Shown here piece by piece: positions 16,121-22,935 of a stretch of 45,488 bases of DNA. Numbering within the stretch: the first letter of the stretch is position 1; each line of letters begins with the position of its first letter. The DNA comes from an uncultured Prevotella sp. (GTDB lineage Bacteria > Bacteroidota > Bacteroidia > Bacteroidales > Bacteroidaceae), in assembly GCA_905233825.1 (NCBI GenBank), contig CAJOFE010000024.1, positions 1-45,488 on the forward strand, written 5' to 3'. The translations under genes and the position numbers were made by a program. Under the pieces are notes generated by a model that worked only from the letters and a program-made list of their open reading frames with translations, did no database searches and was not told the origin of the DNA.

Positions 16121-17369
16121 CAAGGAATTAGACGATATACTGAACGACCCTATCTTCAATCTTGATGATAAGGAGAAAGAATTGTTTGCCTTGCCTGAGG
16201 TAATAAAAAAGGGTAAGAATAAGAAACAAAAGGCTGATGAGATTGCAAAGCGTCAACCCTGTGAGAATTTTGAGGATTACGCAGCATTGTTTGTTCAGGT
16301 GCATCAAGACTTGAAAGAGGGCAAGCGCAACTTAGTTCGATTTAAGGAAGATAATCTTCGGGAAAAAGTGTTCTTCATTGCTGATGGTGTCATGGGTTAT
16401 GTGGATCAACTTGATGTAGAAAACAGACAGATTAAGGATAGAATAAGGAAGGATGGCCGTTCAAGAGTCATTTACGAAGATGGTACGGAATCTAATATTC
16501 TATTCAGGACCATTGGTAAGAACATCACGAAGAACGGTTACATCATAACAGAAATGAATGATGGAAAGGAGCTGAGCTCTTTCAGTATGCCAAACCAAGT
16601 TGACGACAAGGATTTAGTTCAGGGATGGATATATATCTTGACTTCTAAATCTGAAGACGAACGAATCTCTTCTGTAGAAAATCTATATAAGATAGGCTTC
16701 TCAACAACACCCGTAGAAGAGCGGATCAAGAACGCCAAAAATGAAAGCACCTATTTGATGGCAGATGTTAATATTGTGGCAACCTATAAGGTGTATAATA
16801 TTAATGTGAAGAAACTGGAGTTTTTTATTCACCAGTTCTTTGCAGCAGCACGTTTCCATGTAAAAGTTGGTGATGCCGAACCGCAGGAGTGGTTTGTCGT
16901 TCCTTTGGATATTATCAGACAAGCTATATCAATGTTCGCTGATGGGCGTATTGTGAAGTATGTCTATAATGCGGAGTTGCAGGCTTTAGAGGAAATAGTA
17001 TTCAATAAGAAAGAACGAATAAAGACTGAAAGAGCCCCAATTGCTGGTTTGGAAATCCTGACCCTATCTATCAAGCAGGTGCATTTCGATTTTATATTGA
17101 AAGGCGAGCAAATTGTGGAATCAAGAGTGTTAAAACCTACAACAATGGCAAAGTTAACAAGGCTTGATAAAGCAACGGGTAAACGCTATGTAAGACAACC
17201 AAGTGTACTAAGACTATATTCAGGTTACTCTAAAGATAGAGACGTCCTTCTGGTAGAAGTAAAAAGAACAGAATTTGAAGCTCCTGATTTTATTATGTAT
17301 CATTTAGGCAAGATTCTAGAGTATGATATTAAAAAATCCACAGCAGAAGCAACTGGAGTTATAAAATAA
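16110..17369 (+). CDS. GIY-YIG (T5orf172/MUG113-type) nuclease with C-terminal ASCH-like domain
   Basis: 419 residues. N-terminal acidic peptide ELDDILNDPIFNL, a basic and helical region to about 150, then the nuclease: GWIYILTS near 172, LYKIGFS near 192, the arginine in EERIKNA near 203, catalytic-type glutamate in KLEFFIHQFF near 236 and EWFVV near 259, in the order of T5orf172/MUG113 GIY-YIG domains. From about 312 a second domain begins LTLSIKQVHFDFILKGEQIVESR, the ASCH/PUA-like opening, and continues to the end. It is the best candidate for the cutting subunit of the island. Start ATG 16110 or 16113; overlaps the upstream gene. Confidence 0.8.
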   Translation: MMNNKELDDILNDPIFNLDDKEKELFALPEVIKKGKNKKQKADEIAKRQPCENFEDYAALFVQVHQDLKEGKRNLVRFKEDNLREKVFFIADGVMGYVDQLDVENRQIKDRIRKDGRSRVIYEDGTESNILFRTIGKNITKNGYIITEMNDGKELSSFSMPNQVDDKDLVQGWIYILTSKSEDERISSVENLYKIGFSTTPVEERIKNAKNESTYLMADVNIVATYKVYNINVKKLEFFIHQFFAAARFHVKVGDAEPQEWFVVPLDIIRQAISMFADGRIVKYVYNAELQALEEIVFNKKERIKTERAPIAGLEILTLSIKQVHFDFILKGEQIVESRVLKPTTMAKLTRLDKATGKRYVRQPSVLRLYSGYSKDRDVLLVEVKRTEFEAPDFIMYHLGKILEYDIKKSTAEATGVIK

Positions 17370-17372
17370 TAC

Positions 17373-17397
17373 ATCTGTTCGCTTTGGCTGAACAGAT
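17373..17397 (+). terminator. Hairpin after the nuclease gene, overlapping the next promoter
   Basis: ATCTGTTC 17373-17380, loop GCTTTGGCT, GAACAGAT 17390-17397: a perfect 8-bp stem directly after the stop codon, followed by ATTATGT rather than a pure T-run. It contains the motif TGTTCGCTTTGG that recurs at 19045 and 19575. Confidence 0.5.
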
Positions 17398-17412
17398 ATT
17401 ATGTATCTTTGC
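17383..17412 (+). promoter_or_regulatory. Promoter of the second ASCH-like gene
   Basis: TATCTTTGC at 17404-17412 with TTTG at 17383-17386. The spacing of 17 nt is shorter than the usual 19-20, so the -33 assignment is weaker than the -7 box. Confidence 0.55.
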
Positions 17413-17454
17413 ACCGAAATAGAATAGAAAATGTAGTATTAATTATTCAGAGCT

Positions 17455-18402
17455 ATGAGTAAAGAACTAAAATTCAAAACAGATGAAGAGTTTATCGCTG
17501 CACGCGAGAAATTCTTTGAGAGTCATCCTGAGGCCCCGAAGGCAGAGGAAATCGATTGTCTAAACTTGATAATGCGGAAGGAGTTTGCAGAGCAAATAAT
17601 TGCAGGTACAAAGAAACTGGAATTCAGAAACTTCTCTGAGTTTTATGTAAATCGTCTGATAGATAAGAAGGTTAACGAGTATATCAACCAGCACATCGAT
17701 GATGACGAAGTGGTGGTATTCTGCAATGACATCCGTCAGGTACAGAAAATCCACTTCCACAATTATAATAATTCGTGGTTCCTGGATGTGGAGTGTACCT
17801 TTAATGATGCCTTCTCAGTCATCCCTTCTGATATTGAGTTCTTGCAAAACCAGTATGGAGTGCATGATTTCGACGAGCTGTTGAAGATGTATGAGGAGGC
17901 TGGAGAAAAACAGCGTCCTTTCTTCTTCTATTTCGTATGTGGGAAGGTGGTGGATACAAATCTCGTAGTAAAACCTAAAGAAGACGAGTATGTGGAAATA
18001 TGTGGAGGAAAGATAATCATGGACCCTATATGTGATGAAATGGTTAAGGGCGATGAAGATACGAATATTCTTAAGTTTAAGGTGAGTAAGAATACATTTA
18101 AGGATATTGTAAGCGGACACATGGGGGTATTCACAAAAGAGATCACTCCTAAGAATCTTAGCATGTTCTTTATAACTGAAGAAAAGGGGACTGTGAAGGA
18201 GATTAACGGAATTCCGCAGTTAAGGAGTTATGACGCGATTCAGTTCACAAATAAAGAAGACTCATATACGTGCCAGATTAATAATGCTGATGTGGTATTA
18301 ATGGATGAAGAAAATGGGAATTTGATTCCTTATTCGGAATTAGAGGATGATATTGATTATACAGACTGCATGATTGCCTATGATTTAGGTGATAAAATGT
18401 AA
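17455..18402 (+). CDS. ASCH-like domain protein of the island
   Basis: 315 residues. After an acidic N-terminus, residues about 27-48 read LNLIMRKEFAEQIIAGTKKLEFR, the pattern (hydrophobic strand, helix, G-T-K-x-x-E-x-R) that opens ASCH domains. A later strand-rich part, including FFFYFVCGKVVDT and FTNKEDSYTCQI, continues to an acidic C-terminus. ASCH domains belong to the PUA-like group and bind or process RNA or modified bases. It has its own promoter and follows the nuclease, whose C-terminus has the same type of domain. Exact function unknown. Confidence 0.65.
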   Translation: MSKELKFKTDEEFIAAREKFFESHPEAPKAEEIDCLNLIMRKEFAEQIIAGTKKLEFRNFSEFYVNRLIDKKVNEYINQHIDDDEVVVFCNDIRQVQKIHFHNYNNSWFLDVECTFNDAFSVIPSDIEFLQNQYGVHDFDELLKMYEEAGEKQRPFFFYFVCGKVVDTNLVVKPKEDEYVEICGGKIIMDPICDEMVKGDEDTNILKFKVSKNTFKDIVSGHMGVFTKEITPKNLSMFFITEEKGTVKEINGIPQLRSYDAIQFTNKEDSYTCQINNADVVLMDEENGNLIPYSELEDDIDYTDCMIAYDLGDKM

Positions 18403-18419
18403 CAATTGAAGAAACAGGA

Positions 18420-19037
18420 ATGACCACACAGAATCAATGGCTATTGGAACGAAGTAGGCTGTATGCGAAGTATGCAGAGCAATTGCCTAAGAATGCTAAC
18501 TATGTTCAAGTGGCGTTCGATCCTCCTAGATATGGATGGATTGATATGCATATTAGCGTCAATTATAAGGAAAAAGGATTGCTAACGCTCTCAGCAGACA
18601 CTGATGAACCATTCGATAAAATAAAGAGATGGTTGGAAGATATCGTAACACATGGCATGGGTGTCAGTGTGTTAACTATAGATTGTGACCCTAATCTTGT
18701 GAGTATCTATTTCGAACCAATTCTATATTGGGGCGATTATTATGGCCATGCACATCGTGATGGTTTCTGTGGCTTTTTCTATGTGTATGATACCGATGTG
18801 AACAAGATTATCGTGGAAACTGTTTGCTGTGCAGAGGATTTGGTAAAGTCGTTCTATAACTCCATCATAAACTATGCAAAGGAGATGCAGCAAAATGATG
18901 TTGTTATTGAAAATTGGGTGCTTCATGAGATTAGTGCTGAGGATGAAGGGTTAGAGGAGGATTCTCCAAAGCTGAAGAAATATTTCCTGAAGGACGTAAG
19001 GTCAGATGTTATAGAAGAATATATAGGAATAAAATAG
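18420..19037 (+). CDS. Hypothetical island protein
   Basis: 205 residues, not recognised. Soluble, aromatic-rich and acidic, with a strand-rich centre (YGWIDMHISVNYKEKGLLTL; LVSIYFEPILYWGDYYGHAH) and a helical end. No signal peptide, membrane helix or catalytic motif is visible. The 17-nt gap suggests cotranscription with the ASCH-like gene. The motif TGTTCGCTCTGG follows its stop codon by 7 nt. It may be a defence accessory protein or cargo that travelled with the island. Confidence 0.6.
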   Translation: MTTQNQWLLERSRLYAKYAEQLPKNANYVQVAFDPPRYGWIDMHISVNYKEKGLLTLSADTDEPFDKIKRWLEDIVTHGMGVSVLTIDCDPNLVSIYFEPILYWGDYYGHAHRDGFCGFFYVYDTDVNKIIVETVCCAEDLVKSFYNSIINYAKEMQQNDVVIENWVLHEISAEDEGLEEDSPKLKKYFLKDVRSDVIEEYIGIK

Positions 19038-19064
19038 TGGAATCTGTTCGCTCTGGGTGAAGTT

Positions 19065-19556
19065 ATGTTTGAAGAAATATATTATAAAGAATTAAATGAA
19101 AATTACGAGGGAAAAGGAAGGCGTATTCTTCCTTATTCGGTCAAATGTAAGGACGAGCAAGAGCTGAAAGACTTTATCGAGTATTTGACGGACAAGTGGT
19201 TTTTCTGTGTGGATCAGATTGTGGGGCAGAGAGCGTTGCTTGTTAATCTCGAACTGAAACGCTGGTGCTCAGTTCCCAAAGCCTGTGCTATGTCGTGCAA
19301 AGATGGTAAGACATATACCGTTGAGGAATTCAAGAAGTTGTACTATAGCGTCAGGAAGTTCCCTTATACTTCAGAGATTATCGAACACTATCGTAAGGAC
19401 TTCTATAAAGCATTATTGAATATAAAGGAAAAAGGGAAGCCCTGTCTGACAGAAGAGCAGGCCAAGCATATTGTTGATAGCTATAGCGATGAAACTCTTG
19501 CATACGATATGCAGTGGCATACTCCAGAGGAATTGGCTGAAATAAATACAATGTAA
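19065..19556 (+). CDS. Hypothetical island protein
   Basis: 163 residues, not recognised. Mixed charged protein with SVKCKDEQELKDFIEYLTD and WCSVPKACAMSCKDGKTYT, then helical segments (EIIEHYRKDFYKALLNIKEK; LTEEQAKHIVDSYSDE). No signal peptide. It lies 27 nt after the previous gene and is the last plus-strand gene before the convergent sensor gene at 20968-19625; the motif TGTTCGCTCTGG follows its stop by 18 nt. Probably the right end of the accessory island. Confidence 0.6.
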   Translation: MFEEIYYKELNENYEGKGRRILPYSVKCKDEQELKDFIEYLTDKWFFCVDQIVGQRALLVNLELKRWCSVPKACAMSCKDGKTYTVEEFKKLYYSVRKFPYTSEIIEHYRKDFYKALLNIKEKGKPCLTEEQAKHIVDSYSDETLAYDMQWHTPEELAEINTM

Positions 19557-19624
19557 AAATGAAATATTTCCTTTTGTTCGCTCTGGCTTCCTTTTATTTC
19601 CCCTAATATCTTTTCTAAACTATC

Positions 19625-20968
19625 CTATTGTAGGCGGAAAATGACAGGGATGGTGAACCTAACGCGGACGTTCTGGCCCCTCTGCTTGCCAGGTTCCCAC
19701 TTGGGCATCAGCTTGACAACGCGGACACCTTCGTCCTTCAGGGCCTGCAGACCACGGTTCTGTCCATCTACGTTCTTTTTCTGCTCATCAGTCATATCGG
19801 GCTTCGTGCCAATGACGGTGATTTCGTTGCCACGATCGTCTTCTGCCTTGATCGTTTTGATGTTGGTGAGATTACCATCTTTCTCAACGATGAACTGTAC
19901 TAAGATTCTACCCGTCACGCCATATTCCTCGGCTACCTTTGGGTATTTGACGTTCTTCATCATAAACTCCATCATCTTTCCTACGCCTCCAGGGAACTGG
20001 GGTACCTCTTCGCAGACGTCGAACACGGGGTCTTCGTTTTGGTCGAGGGCCTCAACAGGGACATTAGACGGGGTTGTTGCGGCACGATAGTCGGTTACGG
20101 TACGTGCGGTGATGGTCAGCGAGAGGGCTGTCACGGGGAGGATATAGAGGGCTTTCATCCAGGCCCACTTCTTGGATTTACGTTTTGTCATCATGATAAT
20201 TCGTTTTTTCAGATTACTGGTGTTGATGCCGTTGGCGAGGACACAGGCCTGTATGCCCGTCGCTTTCTGGGCGAGTAGTGAAACGTACTGAACCATGTCA
20301 GTACCTTGCGAGAGGACGGCCTCGTCGGCTTCATACTCATGGATGGTGCGCAGGTCGCGACTAAGCAACCATACCACGGGATTAAACCATTGAAGGGCCG
20401 TGATGAGCTCCACGAAAACCACGTCGCGGCTGTGATGCAGGCGCAGGTGGCTTCGTTCATGTATCAGGAGGAGCGCACTGGCGCTCGAAAGATAATCTTG
20501 ACGACTGACGACGATGGTGTTCCACCAGGAGAATGGAGCTACTGGCGCATCGACGATACGGAGTTGTGTGCCGTCGGCCAGTTGCTGGTGCTCGCCGACA
20601 GACAGCAGTTGACGAAGTTTCCAGTAGGAGTGTGCCAGAAACAGCAGGCGGATGGCTATGCCGGCGAGAAGGATAGCTCCCACCAACGTTCCCCAAATAG
20701 GGGAGGCTTGCCCTGCGGCTACCTCATGTCCTGTTGACGTCCCCAGTTGGGAGAGGTCGGAGGAATTTGTAGGCAATGCCTCTACCATCACCGTCTGATG
20801 GAGGGTAATGATGCACAACGGCAACACCAGCGACAGGGCTATCGACGTGAGTAGCACTACACGGCTCAGACGATGTAGCGTGTCGCGCTCCAGCAATAAG
20901 CGGTAGAACATGTAGCACACGGCTATCAGCACGCTTACTTTCAGGTCGTATATCAGGAAATCGGTCAT
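19625..20968 (-). CDS. BlaR1-type M56 metallopeptidase sensor with TonB-like C-terminus
   Basis: 447 residues. Several N-terminal membrane segments (about 10-25, 36-58, 93-112, 272-287). The cytoplasmic zinc protease has HERSH at residues 170-174 and a downstream EYEADEAV near 213, the M56 pattern. The periplasmic C-terminus (about 310-447) is a TonB C-terminal-like domain (PQFPGGVGKMMEFMMKN; GRILVQFIVEKDGNL) instead of a beta-lactam sensor domain. In BlaR1 systems, ligand binding outside activates the protease to remove the repressor; here the signal is unknown. The gene overlaps blaI by 4 nt. This fusion architecture is common in Bacteroidota. Confidence 0.9.
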   Translation of the reverse strand: MTDFLIYDLKVSVLIAVCYMFYRLLLERDTLHRLSRVVLLTSIALSLVLPLCIITLHQTVMVEALPTNSSDLSQLGTSTGHEVAAGQASPIWGTLVGAILLAGIAIRLLFLAHSYWKLRQLLSVGEHQQLADGTQLRIVDAPVAPFSWWNTIVVSRQDYLSSASALLLIHERSHLRLHHSRDVVFVELITALQWFNPVVWLLSRDLRTIHEYEADEAVLSQGTDMVQYVSLLAQKATGIQACVLANGINTSNLKKRIIMMTKRKSKKWAWMKALYILPVTALSLTITARTVTDYRAATTPSNVPVEALDQNEDPVFDVCEEVPQFPGGVGKMMEFMMKNVKYPKVAEEYGVTGRILVQFIVEKDGNLTNIKTIKAEDDRGNEITVIGTKPDMTDEQKKNVDGQNRGLQALKDEGVRVVKLMPKWEPGKQRGQNVRVRFTIPVIFRLQ

Positions 20969-21333
20969 GGTTCTAAATTGTTGATGATTTGCTTGATTTC
21001 TTCTATTTCCTCCTGGCTCAGTTGTTCCTGACTGGCAAAGAACGATACGAGCGACGACAGCTTGCCGCCAAAGAACGTGTTCTTCACGTCATCGACCACT
21101 TGTCGGCTGTAGCGTTCGCGAGTCATCAGCGGAGAGTAGATGAGTAGTTTGCCCGTACCCTTACGATGCTCCACGAAACCTTTCTGCTCAAGGATTTTCA
21201 GGAATGTGGCTACCGTGGTATAGGCTGGCTTCGGTTCAGGATAGTGTTTCAGGATATCGGCCACGCAGTTGCCTCGCTGCATGTCCCACAGGATATTCAT
21301 TACCTGCATCTCGCTTTTGGTCAGTGTCTTCAT
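20965..21333 (-). CDS. BlaI/MecI/CopY-family transcriptional repressor
   Basis: 122 residues from MKTLTKSEMQVMNILWDMQR. The winged helix (VADILKHYPEPKPAYTTVATFLKILEQKGFVEHR) and helical dimerisation tail (SQEEIEEIKQIINNL) are standard. The frame is open for eight more codons (21357), but that region overlaps the -7 box, so the later ATG is chosen. It pairs with the M56 sensor and should repress its own operon through the dyad just upstream; cleavage by the sensor would relieve this. Confidence 0.92.
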   Translation of the reverse strand: MKTLTKSEMQVMNILWDMQRGNCVADILKHYPEPKPAYTTVATFLKILEQKGFVEHRKGTGKLLIYSPLMTRERYSRQVVDDVKNTFFGGKLSSLVSFFASQEQLSQEEIEEIKQIINNLEP

Positions 21334-21353
21334 TTGCTTTGGATTTTCTGTTC

Positions 21354-21362
21354 GCAAAATTA
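21354..21362 (-). promoter_or_regulatory. -7 promoter box of blaI-blaR1
   Basis: TAATTTTGC on the minus strand; transcription should start near 21347, upstream of the chosen ATG at 21333. Confidence 0.6.
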
Positions 21363-21392
21363 CTAAAGTTTTAGAAAACTAAAAGATTAGTA
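21361..21392. promoter_or_regulatory. Candidate BlaI operator
   Basis: TACTAA 21361-21366 and TTAGTA 21387-21392 form an outer inverted repeat; inside lies AGTTTT/AAAACT (21367-21380). BlaI/MecI repressors bind TAC..GTA dyads, and this one covers the space between the -7 and -33 positions of the blaI promoter. Inference from position and sequence type. Confidence 0.55.
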
Positions 21393-21405
21393 ATAAGAAA
21401 AATGC

Positions 21406-21454
21406 AACAAGGCCCGAATCTTTAACATTCTTTGTTAGTAATTCGGACCTTGTT
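21406..21454 (-). terminator. Intrinsic terminator of the efflux operon
   Basis: AACAAGGCCCGAAT and ATTCGGACCTTGTT pair over 14 bp with one mismatch. On the minus strand it follows the tolC-like stop directly and is followed by GCATTTTTC. Confidence 0.8.
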
Positions 21455-21455
21455 A

Positions 21456-22916
21456 TTAGTAATTAACTTCCTGGCCTGTGGCCTGACGGTAGTCGAGCAG
21501 TCGTAATTGCAGGTCGGCATAGGCATCAGTCTGCTTGTCCTTCGTCTGCTGATAGAGTAGCTGGGCTTCGAGCAGATTGCTCATGGTACTGGTGCCTGCA
21601 CGATAGCGGTCACGGTTCAGACGCAGGTTTTCTTCGGCCTGCTCAATGCTGTGTTGGGCGAGTTGGAGTTGTTGGGTGGCCTCCTCAACTCCGTTCCAAG
21701 CATTCTGCATGCGAATCTTCAGAAGTTCGGCATTATCGGCGAGTTGCTCCTCGGCTTTCTGCTGTGCAATCTTGCGACGCTTGATGGCATGCGAACCTCC
21801 CCACCAGTCGCTGATGGGCACGCTGACGGTGGCGAACGCCATCGCAAAGGTCCGGTCGTTGTCCATCAGGTTATAATAATTGTAGCCTGCACCTACGGCC
21901 ACGGTGGGCAGGTTCTTTCCTACTTCCATCTTCTTCTGGAGCGTGGTGGCCTCGACCTGCTTCTGAAGGAGCTGGTATTCTGGGAGAAGACCTACAAGAC
22001 CCTGCCCCTCCTTATTGAGGGAGGGAAGTGAATTGTCTTGCTGATGGATGTCGGGCATAATGATGTCGAAGTAGTAACTACTCCCTTCCCTCGACAAGGA
22101 AGAGTTCTTGGACGAGTCAAGCGGCAGAGCCGAGAGGGGGGTGAGTCCACAATACTGCCCCAGGAGTTCCTTGATGATGCTGATTCCGTTCTCCAGCTTC
22201 AGACGCTGGCTCTTCATATCGTTCTGGCGCAACTGCACCTGAAGCAGGTCGTTGCGCAGGGCAACACCGGCTCGCACAGCCACCTCCACATCTTTATATA
22301 TATCATTGAGCAAGGTATCAACGGCATCGAGGGTACGCATCTTCTCTTGCAACGACACCAATTGCCAATAGTACTGCTCTGTCTGCTTCTCGACCTCGTT
22401 CTCAGAAAGCTGCAGTTGCAGTCGGCTGACATCTTCGCCCACCTTCGCGAGTTTATTGCCGTTCACAATCTGTCCACCTGCAAAGACGGGCTGCATAGCC
22501 ATGATGCTGGCAATGGTGCCGTTTTTCATCATTGATATGCTGATGGGCGATGACAAAGCCACGAGCGCCTCGGGGGGAAGCATCTGCGACAGCGTAGCGG
22601 CCAAAGACGAGGGGATGAAATCCTGAGGGTCCATGTTCATTTTCGCCATACCACGGTTGGCATTGAAGGTCATGGCTGTGCCGCTGATGGTAGGGAAATA
22701 CTTCGTAAAGGCCTCCTTACGTTGCTCTTTGGCAGCATCGATGTCGTGCTCGGCATTGCGAATCGCAATGTTATGGTGCAAAGCAGAGTCAAGAAGCTGC
22801 TCCAAAGAGAGAAGTCTCTCCCCCTGTTCCTCCCTTTGAGGGAGGGATGAAGATATCTGGGCAAGTGTAGATAACGACCATGCGATAAGGAATGTCAGGA
22901 TGATATATTTTTTCAT
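21456..22916 (-). CDS. TolC-family outer membrane efflux protein
   Basis: 486 residues with a signal peptide (MKKYIILTFLIAWSLSTLAQ). The two OEP repeats are visible as long helical hairpins, the second ending QYRAGTS-like RDRYRAGTSTMSNLLEAQLLY, a TolC hallmark. It forms the outer-membrane channel of the pump encoded just upstream (20 nt gap). Three short stretches are encoded by GC-rich palindromic repeats: ISSSLPQREEQGERLLS at the mature N-terminus, SSKNSSLSREGSSYY near 270 and NSLPSLNKEGQGLVG near 295. These would lie in periplasmic loops or linkers, where insertion is tolerated. Confidence 0.93.
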   Translation of the reverse strand: MKKYIILTFLIAWSLSTLAQISSSLPQREEQGERLLSLEQLLDSALHHNIAIRNAEHDIDAAKEQRKEAFTKYFPTISGTAMTFNANRGMAKMNMDPQDFIPSSLAATLSQMLPPEALVALSSPISISMMKNGTIASIMAMQPVFAGGQIVNGNKLAKVGEDVSRLQLQLSENEVEKQTEQYYWQLVSLQEKMRTLDAVDTLLNDIYKDVEVAVRAGVALRNDLLQVQLRQNDMKSQRLKLENGISIIKELLGQYCGLTPLSALPLDSSKNSSLSREGSSYYFDIIMPDIHQQDNSLPSLNKEGQGLVGLLPEYQLLQKQVEATTLQKKMEVGKNLPTVAVGAGYNYYNLMDNDRTFAMAFATVSVPISDWWGGSHAIKRRKIAQQKAEEQLADNAELLKIRMQNAWNGVEEATQQLQLAQHSIEQAEENLRLNRDRYRAGTSTMSNLLEAQLLYQQTKDKQTDAYADLQLRLLDYRQATGQEVNY

Positions 22917-22935
22917 ATACCTTTAATTTTTAAGT

